DNA of 64,000 nt, from contig NZ_CATNLZ010000032.1 in NCBI RefSeq assembly GCF_950101795.1, positions 124,001-188,000 of the forward strand, read 5' to 3'. The first letter of the stretch is position 1. The number at the start of each line of letters is the position of its first letter. Of this stretch, positions 17,125-28,900 are shown in pieces. The stretch is from Nocardioides sp. T2.26MG-1 (lineage in GTDB: Bacteria > Actinomycetota > Actinomycetes > Propionibacteriales > Nocardioidaceae). Both the position numbers and the translations under genes were made by a program. The notes below the pieces were generated by a model. The model did not search any database. It worked only from the letters and a program-made list of their open reading frames with translations, and was not told the origin of the DNA.

Positions 17125-20100
17125 GTGAGCGTGCGGTACCGGCCGTTCCAGGCGCTCGCCCTCGCTGCCCTGGCCGCGCTGGTGACCGCGTGCGCGGTGT
17201 TCGCGCCGCTCTACGACCGCGCCATGCAGCAAGCGCTCACGGACATCACCGTCGAGCGCGCCGACCCGGACTCGGTCGCGCTCCAGGTGAGCACGGGGTC
17301 CGACAGCCTGTTCTCGAACGCCAAGCCGGAGAACCTGGTCGCGCTCGTCAGCCCGGCCATGCGCGACTCCTACCTCGACCCGGTCCTGGGCTATCGCGCC
17401 ACCGCCGAGGTGTTGCCCGGACAGCCGAACGACCCGCTGGGCGACCTGGTCTGGCGTGACGGCGAGTGCGACCACGTGGCATTCGTGAGGGGGGACTGCC
17501 CGGCGGCGCCGGGAGACATCGCCGTCTCCACGGCCGACGCCGACAACTTCGGGCTGCGGGTCGGCAGGCGCCTGACGATCCGCCCGGCGTCGGGAGACGT
17601 GGGCAGCCGCCTGCGGGTCACCGGGATCTACGAGGGGGCGCAGGGCGACGACTACTGGCTCGGTCTCGCCCTCACTGGCCGCTCCGGCCTCGCGGACCCG
17701 GGTCTCCTGAGCCAGGTCCAGCACGATGTCTGGCTCACCGACCGGTCCACCTTCGAGGGGAGCCGGGTGCCGGTCATGCCGGAGCAGGCCGCGACCGTCG
17801 GCCTGCCCCTGGATGCCACCGCTCTCGGGGTGGACGACCTGATGTCGCTCGCATCCGGCATCGAGGAGCTGGCGGCCGCGGGCACCGCGCCCACGGCACC
17901 GTTCACCGTCGAGGTCCACTCCGGCCTCCCCGACATCGCTGCGGACGTGCGGGACCAGACCGACCAGTCCCGGGTGACGGTCCCGCTGCTGATGGCCCAG
18001 CTCGGGCTGCTCGCCCTCGTGGTCCTGTGGCTGACGCTGCTGGCGGTCACCGAGCAACGGCGACCCGAGGTGGCCCTCGCCCGGCTGCGGGGTCGCGGTC
18101 GGCGGGGGGCTCGGTCGCTGCTGGCGGGCGAGCTCCTGCCGGTCGCCCTCGGCGGGGTCCTGCCCGGGGTGACCATCGCCCTGGTGGGGACCGCCCTCGC
18201 CCGGACCGTCGCGCTCCCGGGCCATGCGCCCTTCGAATCCGGCCTCCGGCTCCTGGTGGCGGTGGGCATCGCCGTCGCCGCGCTCGTGCTCCTCACCGTC
18301 CTGGCCATCACCCGGGTCGCGCGGGAGCCGGTCGAGACCCTGCTGCGGCGGGTGCCGCCCCGCCGGGGCAGCTGGATGCTCGGCACCGGCGACGCCCTGG
18401 TCGTGGCGGGCGCCGGGTCCCTGGTCGTGGTCTTCGCCACCGGAGGTCTCGACGGCCCGGTCGCACTGGCGGCCCCCGGCCTGATCGCGGTCGTGGTCGG
18501 CCTCGTCCTGGCCCACCTGACCACGCCGCTGGCGGCCGTCACCGGACGCGGGATGCTCCGGCGAGGCAAGGTCAGGGCCGCGGTCAGCCTGCTCGACGCC
18601 GCCCGGAGCCCCGCGACCCGGCGGGTCGTCGCCATCGTGACGCTCGCCTCGGCGCTGGCCGTCTTCTCCGCCGACGCGTTCGTCATCGGGCAGCGCAACC
18701 GGGCGGCCGCGTCCGAGCAGCAGGCGGGCGCGCGCCTCGTCGCCGATGTGGAGGCTGGGCACCTCGCGGCCGTGCGCGACGCGCTCGCGGAGGTCGACCC
18801 GGACGGACGGGACGCCACACCGGTGGTGCGGATCCGGCCGCCCGGCGTCGGGTCCGTCGAGACCGTGGCCGTCGTGCCCGACGACTTCCGCCGCATCGCG
18901 CTGTTCCCCGGCGGCGCGCCGCCGGCGGGGACCTGGCGCCTCCTCGATGTCCCCGACGTGGACCCGCTCGAGATCACCGGCACGCAGCTGGCACTGACAG
19001 TGGCAGGGTCCTCCCTCGCGGCGACCCGTGCCGACGGTCAGCCGGGACCGCTGTCGCTGGGTGTCGACCTCGTCACAGCCGCCGGCGAGACCCTGCACAC
19101 CACCCTCGGATCGCTGGACCGCCCCGTCGATCGCGAGAGGCTGGTGGTCCCGACGTACTGCCGCGACGGCTGCTTCGTGTCCGCGATCTGGCTGCACACC
19201 CTTCCCGGCGCCTCGATCACCGGGTCGGCAACGCTGCGTGACCTGCGTGGCGACGCGCCGGCCTCGATCGGGCCCGCCGACCAGTGGACGCCGGTGGACG
19301 ATGACGCCCAGGGACGAATGGCACCCGGATCGACAAAGCCCCGCCAGCTGAGCGTGGCGGTGCAGACCGACGGCGCCAGCGAGATCAGGATGCCCCAGGT
19401 CTGGCTGCCGGTCCGGGCACCCGCGCTGCTCACCGGCGGCCTCCCGCCCGCAGCGAGCGGCCGTCAGTTCGATCTCAGCGCCCTCGACGGCACGGTCCAG
19501 CGCGCGGAGGAGGTCCAGGCCCTGGACCGGGTGCCGGGCACAGGGCCGCGCGCGGCGCTGGTCAACCTGGACCTGGTCGAGCGCGGTGTCGCCCTCGCCA
19601 CCAGTGCGCGCATCGAGATCTGGTTCGCCGAGGATGACCCGGGGCTGCTCGCCAAGGTCACCTCGGCCCTCGAGGAGCGCGGCGCCAGCATCAGCACCAC
19701 ATCCACCCTGACCGAGACCCGACGCACGTTCGACGACTCCGCGGCGGCCTGGAGCATCCAGCTCGCCGCGGTCGTCGGCGCCGCCGCCGTGCTCCTCGCG
19801 TTGCTCGTGCTCCTGGTCGGGGCCGCCAGCAGCTGGCGGTCCCGCACCCGCGACCTGGCGGCGTTGCGGATGAGCGGCGTGCCGCGCCGGGACATCGGTT
19901 CGATGGCCGTGGCGTCGCAGCTGCCGGCAGTCGTGGTGGGAGTCATCGCCGGCACCGCCACCGGTGTGTACGGCGCTCATCTGGCGCTGCCGACCGTCCC
20001 GCTGTTCGCCGGCGAGCCCGCGGTCTCGACCCTCGACCTGAGCACCGCCTGGCCAGCGGTCGCGCTGGCCGTCGTCGCGTCGACGGCCGTCCTCGGCGGG

Positions 20101-20172
20101 GGGAGCGCCCTGATCGGGCGCGTGCTGGCCCGGCGCGCCGCCGTACGCCGACTCCGCGAGGGGGACCTGTGA
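17125..20172 (+). CDS. FtsX-like ABC transporter permease, large
   Basis: 1015 residues from GTG 17125. The N-terminal membrane helix ([20 protein letters not shown]) is followed by an external domain with paired Cys ([18 protein letters not shown]). Membrane bundles lie around residues 285-450 ([20 protein letters not shown]), and a second external domain follows. The last helices (~885-1000) contain [20 protein letters not shown] and [13 protein letters not shown], the FtsX/MacB-type 'alr-sG' loop that contacts the ATPase. The two halves look like an internal duplication of the FtsX module. It overlaps the next gene by four bases (GTGA). The likely role is lipid, peptide or cell-envelope export, but the substrate is unknown. 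Confidence 0.85.
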   Translation: MSVRYRPFQALALAALAALVTACAVFAPLYDRAMQQALTDITVERADPDSVALQVSTGSDSLFSNAKPENLVALVSPAMRDSYLDPVLGYRATAEVLPGQPNDPLGDLVWRDGECDHVAFVRGDCPAAPGDIAVSTADADNFGLRVGRRLTIRPASGDVGSRLRVTGIYEGAQGDDYWLGLALTGRSGLADPGLLSQVQHDVWLTDRSTFEGSRVPVMPEQAATVGLPLDATALGVDDLMSLASGIEELAAAGTAPTAPFTVEVHSGLPDIAADVRDQTDQSRVTVPLLMAQLGLLALVVLWLTLLAVTEQRRPEVALARLRGRGRRGARSLLAGELLPVALGGVLPGVTIALVGTALARTVALPGHAPFESGLRLLVAVGIAVAALVLLTVLAITRVAREPVETLLRRVPPRRGSWMLGTGDALVVAGAGSLVVVFATGGLDGPVALAAPGLIAVVVGLVLAHLTTPLAAVTGRGMLRRGKVRAAVSLLDAARSPATRRVVAIVTLASALAVFSADAFVIGQRNRAAASEQQAGARLVADVEAGHLAAVRDALAEVDPDGRDATPVVRIRPPGVGSVETVAVVPDDFRRIALFPGGAPPAGTWRLLDVPDVDPLEITGTQLALTVAGSSLAATRADGQPGPLSLGVDLVTAAGETLHTTLGSLDRPVDRERLVVPTYCRDGCFVSAIWLHTLPGASITGSATLRDLRGDAPASIGPADQWTPVDDDAQGRMAPGSTKPRQLSVAVQTDGASEIRMPQVWLPVRAPALLTGGLPPAASGRQFDLSALDGTVQRAEEVQALDRVPGTGPRAALVNLDLVERGVALATSARIEIWFAEDDPGLLAKVTSALEERGASISTTSTLTETRRTFDDSAAAWSIQLAAVVGAAAVLLALLVLLVGAASSWRSRTRDLAALRMSGVPRRDIGSMAVASQLPAVVVGVIAGTATGVYGAHLALPTVPLFAGEPAVSTLDLSTAWPAVALAVVASTAVLGGGSALIGRVLARRAAVRRLREGDL

Positions 20173-21011
20173 CCGGCCTGCGCGTCAGCACCCGGCGCCT
20201 GGTGCACATCTACCGGTCCGAGGGACACGAGGTCGCCGCGCTCTCCGGTGTGGACCTCGACGTCGCCGCCGGCGAGCTGGTCGGCCTGCTCGGCCCGTCC
20301 GGCGCCGGCAAGTCCACGCTGCTCAGCCTGCTCGCCGGGGTGTTCCGAGCCAGCGCCGGCAAGGTGCACGTCGGCGACCTCGAGCTGTCCGCGGCGACGC
20401 CCCGCGAGCTGGACCGGATGCGGGCCCAGGACGTGTCGCTGATGCTGCAGGGCGCCGGGCGCAACCTGCTGCCGTACGGCACACCCCACGACAACGTCCG
20501 CTTCGCCCAGCGCGCCGCCCGCCGCGCCGGCAAGGACCTGCCCGGCCCCGGCGATGTGCTCGAGCAGCTCGGCCTGGGCGCCGACGCGCACCGGCCGCTC
20601 GACGAGCTCACCCCGGGCCACCTCCAGCTCGCGGCCCTCGCGGTCGCGATGGCGTCGCGTCCCGGGCTCCTGCTCGCCGACGAGCCGACCAGCCAGCTCG
20701 ACCACGCCGCTCGCGACCGGGTGCTCTCGGCGATCGCCGAGACCTGCCGCGAGCTCGGCACCACGGTCGTGATCGTCACCCACGACCCCGACGTCGCGGC
20801 GTTCCTGCCCCGCACGATCACGATCCGCGACGGCCGGGTCGGCGGGGAGGGCCGCAGCGGCGAGGAGTACGCCGTGGTCACTCCCGACGGGTTCCTCCCG
20901 CTGCCGGGACACGTCCGCGACGAGCTCGCCCCCGGCACGCTGGTGCGCTTCCACACGACCGGCGAGGGCGCCGGCTACCTGCTGGTCCCCGAGGACGGCC
21001 CCGATGAGTGA
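20169..21011 (+). CDS. ABC transporter ATPase with an altered signature motif
   Basis: 280 residues from GTG 20169. Walker A is GPSGAGKST, Walker B is [12 protein letters not shown], and the switch His is in [10 protein letters not shown]; all are intact. The ABC signature, normally LSGGQ, reads [15 protein letters not shown] here. A mismatched signature suggests one of the two ATP sites is weak, as in asymmetric heterodimeric ABC transporters, and the next gene supplies an ATPase with a perfect signature. The C-terminal ~50 residues ([20 protein letters not shown]) form an extra small domain. The pair sits with the FtsX permease in one overlapping operon. Confidence 0.88.
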   Translation: MTGLRVSTRRLVHIYRSEGHEVAALSGVDLDVAAGELVGLLGPSGAGKSTLLSLLAGVFRASAGKVHVGDLELSAATPRELDRMRAQDVSLMLQGAGRNLLPYGTPHDNVRFAQRAARRAGKDLPGPGDVLEQLGLGADAHRPLDELTPGHLQLAALAVAMASRPGLLLADEPTSQLDHAARDRVLSAIAETCRELGTTVVIVTHDPDVAAFLPRTITIRDGRVGGEGRSGEEYAVVTPDGFLPLPGHVRDELAPGTLVRFHTTGEGAGYLLVPEDGPDE

Positions 21012-21660
21012 GCTGCGAGCCAACGGCCTCTCGGTCTCGTACGGCGACCTGGTCGCGCTGCACCCGCTCGACCTCGCGGTCGCCCCCGGCCGGCTGGTCT
21101 CGGTGACCGGCCCATCCGGCGCGGGCAAGTCCACGCTGCTGTGGGCCCTCGCCGGGGCACTGACCCCGACCACCGGCCGGGTGCGGCTGGGGGAGACGCC
21201 GGTGGCCGACCGGCAGCAGGCCGCGGCGCTCGGCATCGTCGTGGTGCCGCAGGGCAACGGCCTGGCGTCCTCGCTGACCGCGGCCGAGAACGTCGTGGTC
21301 CCGCTGCTCGCGCTCGGCGTCGAGGCCGCGGCCGCCCACCGGCGTACCGCCGCCGCGCTCGCGCTGGTCGGGCTCGAGGAGTCCGGCAACCACCTGATCG
21401 AGGAGCTCTCCGGCGGCCAGCAGCAGCGGGTCGCGCTGGCGCGCGCCCTCGCCGCCCGCGCCGTGGTGCTGCTCGCCGACGAGCCGACCAGCGACCTGGA
21501 CGCCGCCAACCGCGAGCGCGCGATGGCCGCCCTGCGCGCCGAGGCCGACCGCGGCGCCGTCGTCGTGGTCGCCACCCACGACGCCGAGGCCGCCGCGCAG
21601 ACCGACGCCGAGCTGCACCTCGACGAGGGCGTCGCCACCTGGCGGCGACCGCTGGCCTGA
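21004..21660 (+). CDS. ABC transporter ATPase (LolD/MacB type)
   Basis: 218 residues from ATG 21004, overlapping the previous gene by eight bases. It has the canonical set: [29 protein letters not shown] (Q-loop), [41 protein letters not shown]. The length and short form match ATPases of FtsX-type permeases. It probably forms a heterodimer with the preceding ATPase, whose signature is degenerate. It is last in the operon and converges with the minus-strand gene ending at 21665. Confidence 0.9.
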   Translation: MSELRANGLSVSYGDLVALHPLDLAVAPGRLVSVTGPSGAGKSTLLWALAGALTPTTGRVRLGETPVADRQQAAALGIVVVPQGNGLASSLTAAENVVVPLLALGVEAAAAHRRTAAALALVGLEESGNHLIEELSGGQQQRVALARALAARAVVLLADEPTSDLDAANRERAMAALRAEADRGAVVVVATHDAEAAAQTDAELHLDEGVATWRRPLA

Positions 21661-21664
21661 CCGG

Positions 21665-22270
21665 TCAGATCAGGTCGCGCACCCGGGCGACCAGTGAGTC
21701 CGTCACGGCGGCGCTGACCGCGACCTCGACCCGGGCCTCGAGCTCGTCCTGGTCGTCGAGGTCGGCGAGCAGGGCGCGCAGGTCGAGGTCGTCGATGGCG
21801 CGGTCGAGCACGTCGTCCGTCCTCAGCGCGGCGTCGATCGCGGAGTCGGGCAGGGCGCGGATCACGGCCTCGAGGAGCCCGTTGAGGCTCGCTGCGTCGA
21901 GCGCCTCGTCGACCAGGTCGGACGCCGGGGGCAGGGTGTCGTCCGCCTTCATCTGCGCGACGGCGTCGTGCAGAGCGGCTCGCAGCGCGTCGACCTCCGC
22001 GTCGCTGCGGACGCCGGGGCCGGCCACGTCGAGGAGGAACGCCTCGCGGCTGACGTCGAGACGGCACGCGGCGCGGTCGACGGCGATCAGCACGAGCCGC
22101 TCGGTCAGCGCCTCGATGCCCTCCGACTGCGAGACGACCGTCCGTGCGGCGCAGGGGGCGCGGGGCCGGAGCGGCTCGAACGACCCGCCGCCGTACGCGA
22201 CCTGGACGGCCAGCACACCGCCGACCAGGGCAGCGGCGATGCCGGGCAGGGCGACGGCGCGGGCGCTCAT
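21665..22270 (-). CDS. Exported or membrane-anchored hypothetical protein in the MFS operon
   Basis: 201 residues from ATG 22270. The N-terminal hydrophobic segment ([20 protein letters not shown]) is a signal or anchor. A mainly helical acidic domain follows ([40 protein letters not shown]). Two Cys occur ([18 protein letters not shown]). It overlaps the MFS gene by four bases (ATGA) and should act with it. I do not recognise the family, and the function cannot be read from the sequence. Confidence 0.65.
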   Translation of the reverse strand: MSARAVALPGIAAALVGGVLAVQVAYGGGSFEPLRPRAPCAARTVVSQSEGIEALTERLVLIAVDRAACRLDVSREAFLLDVAGPGVRSDAEVDALRAALHDAVAQMKADDTLPPASDLVDEALDAASLNGLLEAVIRALPDSAIDAALRTDDVLDRAIDDLDLRALLADLDDQDELEARVEVAVSAAVTDSLVARVRDLI

Positions 22271-23607
22271 GCCCGCCTCCCTGGGCGGGGGACGACCACG
22301 CTGAGCAGGGCCAGGACCGCCAGGCCGGCCCCGACCAGGAACGAGTCGCGGAACGCCCGGGTCGCGGCGCGCTCGAGCTGGGAGTCGAGGTCGCGCTCCA
22401 GCGCCGCGGCCGCCGGTCGTACGCCGGGCGCCAGGTCGGCAGCCGCGAAGACCCGGTGCAGGTCCGGCACCTGACCCTGTTGGGCGGTCAGCTCGTCGCC
22501 GAGCGCCCGGGCGAGCGCGATCTTGTCCTGCGCCGGCAGCGGTGCGTCGAGCACCAGCGACGCGATCGCCTCCTGGGCCGGGGCCTGCGCGTCCTCGAGG
22601 TCCGCGGTGAAGACCGGCGTGAGGATCGCCAGGCCGACGACCACGCCGACGTGCCGGGCGCCGATCGTCCAACCGGCGTGCTCCACCCGGGGCAGACGCA
22701 GATGGATCGCCCGGGCGGTGAGCCGGTCGATCGTCAGGCCCAGGCCGAGGCCCACCAGCGCCTGGGGGGCCACGGTCCAGGCGAGGTGGGCCGACGGTGG
22801 GATCGCGAGGCCCACCAGGCCGCCGGCGACCAGGAAGCACCCGACGGCGGTCTCGACCTCCTCGCCGGGACGCAGCAGCCGGGCCAGCGGGCGCGCGGCG
22901 AGCGCGGCCACCGGCACCACGGACACGGTGATCGCGGCGGTCGCGGGGGAGCGGCCCCAGCCGTCGACCAGCAGGAGGACCAGCAGGAAGAGCGCCGCGG
23001 TCAGCGCCGCGGAGAGCAGCGCCAGGGTCAGGTGGGGCCGCACCGCCGGGCGGTGCCGGTCCGTGGGGACCGGTGCCACGCGGACGGCGAGGGCCGCCGG
23101 CACCGCCAGCGCCGCGACCGGCACCTGCACCACGAAGATCGCCTGCCAGGAGATGGCCTCGGTGAGCAGCCCGCCGGCCACCGGCCCGGTCGCGGTGCCG
23201 ACCACGCCGGCGGTGACCCACGCGGCCAGCCCGCGGCGCTCGCCGTACTCCGCCACCAGCAGCTCGAGACACCCCAGGAGCGCCAGCGCGCCCCCGAGTG
23301 CCTGCACGCACCGGGCCGCGATCAGCACCTCGATCGACGGTGCGACCGCGCACCCCGCGGAGGCCGCCGCGAACACCGCGATGCCGACGGCGCTGAGCAC
23401 GCGGGGCGGCACCCAGGTGAAGGCCAGGGCGGTCGGTACGGCGACCAGCGCGAGCACCAGGTTGAACGAGATCAGCACCCAGGCGACCTGCGCCACCGAC
23501 GTGTCCAGGTGTCGCAGGATGTCCGGGAGCGCGAGCGTCACCACCGCGGAGTCGGCGAGCACGAGGGCCACCGTGACCGCGAGGAGAGGAGCCACGGCGC
23601 GACGCAC
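22267..23607 (-). CDS. MFS efflux transporter (DHA2-like)
   Basis: 446 residues from GTG 23607. The first helix holds [20 protein letters not shown] and [20 protein letters not shown], matching the start of drug:H+ antiporters. [20 protein letters not shown] (motif C-like) and [20 protein letters not shown] follow. The C-terminal half is less typical, with a long loop (~residues 340-420) near the end. An inner-membrane exporter is likely; the substrate is unknown. It is transcribed away from the MMPL gene starting at 23719, and the 111 bp between them carries both promoters. Confidence 0.82.
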   Translation of the reverse strand: MRRAVAPLLAVTVALVLADSAVVTLALPDILRHLDTSVAQVAWVLISFNLVLALVAVPTALAFTWVPPRVLSAVGIAVFAAASAGCAVAPSIEVLIAARCVQALGGALALLGCLELLVAEYGERRGLAAWVTAGVVGTATGPVAGGLLTEAISWQAIFVVQVPVAALAVPAALAVRVAPVPTDRHRPAVRPHLTLALLSAALTAALFLLVLLLVDGWGRSPATAAITVSVVPVAALAARPLARLLRPGEEVETAVGCFLVAGGLVGLAIPPSAHLAWTVAPQALVGLGLGLTIDRLTARAIHLRLPRVEHAGWTIGARHVGVVVGLAILTPVFTADLEDAQAPAQEAIASLVLDAPLPAQDKIALARALGDELTAQQGQVPDLHRVFAAADLAPGVRPAAAALERDLDSQLERAATRAFRDSFLVGAGLAVLALLSVVVPRPGRRA

Positions 23608-23718
23608 CGCTCCATCCTGGGGGACGACCCCAAGTCGGCTCCCAGTCGGCCTCAAGTGCCGCGCCCCAGAGTGCTCCCACAGACACCTGTGATCGATCCT
23701 CAGACAGGGAGCACACCC
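23608..23718. promoter_or_regulatory. Divergent control region between the MFS and MMPL genes
   Basis: The interval contains repeated AGTCGG elements (AAGTCGGCTCCCAGTCGG, 23632-23649) and CTCAAGTGC. The directly repeated AGTCGG may be a regulator site shared by the two exporters. Neither promoter is obvious. Confidence 0.35.
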
Positions 23719-25869
23719 GTGAACCGCATCCTCTACCGCCTCGGCAACGGCGCCGCCGCCCACCCGTGGCGGACGATCTCCGCGTGGGTCGTGGTCGTGG
23801 TCGTGGCCCTCGGGCTCGCCGGCAGCTTCGGCGGCACGACCCACGACGACTACGACATCCCCGACGCTCGTGCCCAGGTGGGCATCGAGCAGCTGCGCGC
23901 GCACCTGCCCGCTCATGGCGGCGCTACCGCCCAGGTCGTGGTCCACGACCCGAGCGGCGACGCGCTGGTCGCCACCGACCTCCGCGCGCTGGTCGAGCGG
24001 CTGCACGGCCTCGACCACGCCAGCCACGTCACCGAGCCGCGCCTGTCGGCCGACGGCGACACCGCGCTCGTCACCGTGTCGTACGACGTCCCCGTGACCG
24101 ACCCCGACCTGGTCGGGAAGAGTGGCTACGACCCGTTGGTCGGCGCGATCGAGCCGCTGCGCGACGCCGGCCTCCAGGCCGAGCTCGGCGGCGAGCTGCC
24201 CGGCGGCGCCGAGTCGGAGATGGCCGGCACCGGCGAGCTCGCCGGGGTGGTCGCGGCCCTCCTGCTGCTGGTGGTCGCCTTCGGCTCCGTCGTCGCCGCC
24301 GGCCTCCCGCTGGCGATCGCGCTGACGGGCCTGGCCGCGGGCTCGGCGGGGATCACCCTGCTCGCGGCGACCATGGACGTCAGCACCGCGGCCCCGACGG
24401 TCGCCACCATGGTCGGCCTCGGCGTCGGCATCGACTACGCCCTGCTGCTCGTCACCCGGCACGTGGAGTTCCTCGGCCAGGGCCTCGACAAGCGCGAGGC
24501 CTCCGGCCGGGCGCTGGCGACCGCGGGCCGGTCGGTGGTGTTCGCCTCCGCCACCGTGCTGATCTCGCTGCTGGGCCTGCGCCTGGGCGGGCTGCCGGTC
24601 TACTCGACGTTCGGCTACGCCACCGCGATCGCGGTCGTCTCCGTGATGGCCGCCGCGATCACGCTGGTGCCGGCGCTCTGCGGCCTCGCGGGGCACCGGC
24701 TGCTCCGGCGTCGCACCCGCAAGGGCCGCACCCGGGCGCAGAAGACCCCGCTCACCGCCCGGTGGGCGGCCCGGGTCGCGCATCGCCCGGTCGCCGCGGC
24801 CCTCGCCGCCCTCACGTTCCTGCTGCTGCTCGCCGCCCCGACGCTGGGCATGCGCACCTGGCCGCAGGATGGCAGCAGCAACAGCACCGAGACCTCGGTC
24901 CGTCGTGCCTACGACCTCATCGACGCCGAGTACGGCGCCGGCGCCAACGGCCCCTTCACGATCGTCGTCGACACCAGCCGTGTCGACGCCGACGCCGTGG
25001 CCGACCGGCTCGCCGACGACCGGGGCATCGCCGCGGTGACCACCCCGGTGACCAGCCCGGACCGGGCGATCAGCGTGTTCGACGCCGAGCCGACCACGGG
25101 CCCGGCCGACGAGCGGACCTCCGACCTGGTCGAGCGGCTCCGTGACGACCTCCCGGCCGGCGTCGAGGTCACCGGCACCACCCCGCTGTTCGCCGACATC
25201 TCCGGGATGCTCTCGAGCCGGCTGTGGCTGGTCGTCGGGTTCGTGGTCGCGGTGTCGGTGCTGCTCCTGGCGATGATGTTCCGCTCGGTTGTCGTGCCCG
25301 TGAAGGCCGCGGTGATGAACCTGCTCTCGATCGGTGCGTCGTACGGCGTCCTCACCGCGGTGTTCCAATGGGGTTGGGGCGGCAGCGTGCTCGGCATCGA
25401 CCACGCGGTCGCGGTCTCGAGCTGGATCCCGATCCTCAACTTCGCGATCCTGTTCGGCCTCTCCATGGACTACGAGGTGTTCCTGCTCTCGCGGATCCGG
25501 GAGGACTGGCTGCGCACCGGCGACGCCCGCGGCAGCGTGGAGCGCGGTCTGGCCTCGACCGGCCGGGTGATCTCGTCCGCGGCCGCGATCATGGTGGTCG
25601 TCTTCCTCGGCTTCTCGACCGAGGCCGACACTGTGGTCAAGCAGCTCGGCTTCGGCATGGCGGTCGCGATCGTGCTCGACGCCACCGTGGTCCGGATGGT
25701 GCTGGTCCCCGCGACGATGACGCTCCTCGGCACGTGGAACTGGTGGCTGCCGGCCTGGCTGGACCGACTGCTCCCGACGATCGAGTCCGAGCGGCACGGC
25801 GACGGCGGGTCCGGCGACATCTGGGACGACTTCGACAAGACCGACGACCGCACGCCGGCCGGCGTCTGA
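23719..25869 (+). CDS. MMPL/RND family transporter
   Basis: 716 residues from GTG 23719 (CAGGGAG upstream). Twelve membrane helices are arranged as helix, external domain, five helices, then the same again. The family's GLGVGIDYALLLVTRHVEFL and the second-half NFAILFGLSMDYEVFLLSRI are present; the Asp-Tyr pairs (DYALL, DYEVF) are the proton-relay-type residues of MMPL proteins. Typical partners export lipids or hydrophobic compounds across the inner membrane. It is a single gene next to a divergent MFS exporter. The end is acidic (DIWDDFDKTDD). Confidence 0.9.
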   Translation: MNRILYRLGNGAAAHPWRTISAWVVVVVVALGLAGSFGGTTHDDYDIPDARAQVGIEQLRAHLPAHGGATAQVVVHDPSGDALVATDLRALVERLHGLDHASHVTEPRLSADGDTALVTVSYDVPVTDPDLVGKSGYDPLVGAIEPLRDAGLQAELGGELPGGAESEMAGTGELAGVVAALLLLVVAFGSVVAAGLPLAIALTGLAAGSAGITLLAATMDVSTAAPTVATMVGLGVGIDYALLLVTRHVEFLGQGLDKREASGRALATAGRSVVFASATVLISLLGLRLGGLPVYSTFGYATAIAVVSVMAAAITLVPALCGLAGHRLLRRRTRKGRTRAQKTPLTARWAARVAHRPVAAALAALTFLLLLAAPTLGMRTWPQDGSSNSTETSVRRAYDLIDAEYGAGANGPFTIVVDTSRVDADAVADRLADDRGIAAVTTPVTSPDRAISVFDAEPTTGPADERTSDLVERLRDDLPAGVEVTGTTPLFADISGMLSSRLWLVVGFVVAVSVLLLAMMFRSVVVPVKAAVMNLLSIGASYGVLTAVFQWGWGGSVLGIDHAVAVSSWIPILNFAILFGLSMDYEVFLLSRIREDWLRTGDARGSVERGLASTGRVISSAAAIMVVVFLGFSTEADTVVKQLGFGMAVAIVLDATVVRMVLVPATMTLLGTWNWWLPAWLDRLLPTIESERHGDGGSGDIWDDFDKTDDRTPAGV

Positions 25870-25914
25870 TCACAGGGAGCACGACGGAGCGTCGGCTGGC
25901 TCGGGCCGGCAGCG

Positions 25915-28900
25915 TCAGAAGGCGAACCGCTCCCGCTCGCGGCGGACCCAGTCCGCCGCGAGCGGGACGTCCCACTGCTCGCACAGCTCGAGCGCACGGT
26001 CGGCGTGCCGGGTGGCGAGGGCGTCCTCGCCGGTGGCGTGCGCGGCCATCGCGAGGAACATGTCGACCGGCCCGATCGCCGAGCCCGAGCCCGCGCACGC
26101 CGGCCGGCCGGCGAGATCGGTGAGGCACTCGTACGCCGTGGCCCCGAGCCCGGGCTCGCCCAGGTAGCAGGCCGCCTCCGCGCCCATGCTCCACGCCATC
26201 GGGGAGAACCACGTGTCGGAGCGCATCGCCCGGTCGACGTCGGCGGAGTGGGCGTCGAAGTAGGCGCGGGCCAGGTCGAGGTGCCCGGTGCGGCACTGGA
26301 CGGCGACGATCGAGGTCGCGATCGGCAGGAAGGTGTTGCCCTCCATCGCGGTCATCGCGAACGACAGCTCGTCGTCGCGGCCCTGCCAGAGCAGCTGCAT
26401 GAGGATCGCGCCGGCGACCGACTCCTCGTAGCCCGTGATCGACACGACCTCGCCGATACCCTGCATGTGGCGGATGATCCGCTCGACGTCGTCGAACCGG
26501 CCGCGCATCGCCGCCCAGGACACCTCCAGCGAGTCCAGCACCAGTTGGGCGTAGACGTGGCGCAGCCGGTCGGCCTCGGACCGCGCCCGGGACAGGCTCT
26601 CGTCGAGCACGTCGACGGCGCCGAGCTCACCGGCCGCGACCGCGCGCAGGGTCAGCGCGGCCGCCAGTGACATCGCGTCGCCCAGCCGGTCGGCGAGGTG
26701 GACGGCCTCGGTGGTGAGGTCGAGTCGCAGCTGCGCCGTACCACCCCTCCAGACCGCGATCGCGGCGTGCAGGCAGGCGCTCAGCGTCAGCTCCGGGTCG
26801 CCGAGGCGGCGGGCCATCGCGACCGCCTCGGCGGCGATCGCCTCGCGCTCCTGGGAGGTGGCGCCGTAGTAGATCTCGCCGGCCAGCGCCAGCATCACCC
26901 GGCAGCGGCCGGGGTCGTCGCCCTCCGGCAGCCGGTCCAGCGCGCGGCGCAGCGCGTCGACCACCAGCGGGTCGACCTCGGCGTGCGGTGCGGACTGCCA
27001 CAGCGCGCCGGTGCTGGTCATGATCCCGGCGCGGGCGAGCAGGGTCGGGTCGCCGAGCTCGTCGGCGACCTCGACCGCCTCGTGGCAGACCCCGCGGAGC
27101 TCGACCCAGCGCCCGGCGCGGCGCAGCACCTCGGCGAGGTCGGTGAGCAGCTCGAACCGGGCCCGGTCGTCGGAGGTGGGGTCCTGGTCCTGGGCGCGCA
27201 GCGCGTGCTCGAGCATCTCGAGGGCCTCGACGTAGGCGAACACCGCCGTCGCGGACCGGGCGGCGGCCTGGGCGGCGGGCCAGGCTGCGGACAGGTGCCG
27301 CGGCCCCGCTGCGAGCCAGTGCCGGGCGATCTCGGCCTCGTGGCCGCCGCGGCCGGCGAGCGCCTCGGCCGCGCGAGCGTGCACCCGGGCGCGGCGCGAC
27401 TGGGGCAGGATCGAGAGCACGGTGTCGCGGACCAGCGCGTGGGTGAACCGGAACCGGTCGACGCCGTCCTCCTCCACGAGCCCGGCGGCGAGTGCCGGGT
27501 CGAGGCCGTCGAGCACCCGGTCCTCGTCGGGGTCGTCGGGGTGCGCGGTCCGGGTCAGCGTGCCGAGCTCGAAGATCCGGCCGAGCACGCTCGCGGTCTG
27601 CAGCAGCTCGCGGGTCGGCTCGTCCAGCTGGGCCAGCCGCCGCGACAGCACCTCGTGCACGGCCGCCGGAGGCTGCGGCTCGGCGATCAGGGCGGCGATG
27701 TCGCCGCGCTCGCGGGCCAGGCGTGCATACTCGACGAGGAAGAACGGGTTGCCCTCCGTACGCCGCCGCAGCGCGTCGGTCTCGGGCGTGGTCGGCTCGG
27801 CCTCGGTGATCTGGGCGAACACCTGCGCGGCCGCGTCCGCGCTGATCCCGTGGAGCTGGATCCGCAGCGCATGCTTGCGGGCCAGCGCCTCGGCGACCTC
27901 GGCGAGCGCTGCGGTGGGCGGCGGGTGCTCGCGCCAGGTGGTGAGCACCAGCAGCCTCGGGCCTGGCCCCTCCGCCACCGCGGCCTCGGTGAGCAGACGC
28001 AGCACCCGCAGGCTGGAGGTGTCCGCCCAGTGCAGGTCGTCGATCACCAGCATCATCGGCGCCGCGGTCGCGGCGGCGAGCACCGCCTCGACCACGGTCT
28101 CCCAGGCGCGGAACGCCGCCGTGCCGCCGTCGTCGACGTCGCCGGCATCGTTGGTGGGCAGCTCGGAGCCGAGCCGCTCGAGCACGGTGGCCCAGGGCCA
28201 CAGTGCGGGGGCGCCGTCGTCCTGGGAGCAGCGGCCCCACGCGATCGTCATGCCGTGGCCCGCGGCGTAGGTCGCCGCCTCGATCGCCAGGCGGCTCTTG
28301 CCGATGCCGGGCTCGCCGGTCAGCGCCACGAACGCCGGGGACCGGTCGCCGCCCGCGACCACCTGGTCGACCAGGTCGGTGAGCGCGGCGAGCTCCTCCT
28401 CGCGGCCCGCCATCGACCAGCCCCACGGCGACGGGAACGGCAGCGGGGCGTGCTCGTCCGCGGCTGCGGGCACCGGCGTGGGGGCCGCGGCGGGGGCGGG
28501 CTCGGGGACCGCGGTGGCCTCCTGCCGCAGCACGGCGGTCTGGACGGCGCGCAGCTCGGCGCCCGGCTCGAGGCCGAGCTCCTCGTCGAGCACGTCGCGG
28601 ACCTGGCGCAGCACCGCCAGCGCGTCGGCCTGCCGCCCCGAGCCGGCCAGCGCCAGCGCCCGCAGGGCCCAGGTGCGCTCGCGCAGCGGGTGCTGGCGGG
28701 TCAGCGCGTCCAGCTCGGCCGCGACCGTGGCGTGCAGGCCGAGGAGGATGCCCAGGGCGGCGCGGTCCTCGGTGGCGAGCACCCGCAGCTCCTCCAGGCG
28801 GGCCCGCTCGGCCTCGGCGGCCGGCACCTCCCCGAGGTCGGCGAACGGCACGCCGCGCCAGAGCGCAAGCGCCTCGTCCAGCGTCTGGTGCAGGGCGTCC

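Noticed and set aside
17119..19980. A 953-residue open frame antisense to the FtsX permease
   Set aside because: It is a GC-rich shadow frame full of Arg/Gly/Asp/His/Gln with no domain, while the opposite strand has clear FtsX motifs.
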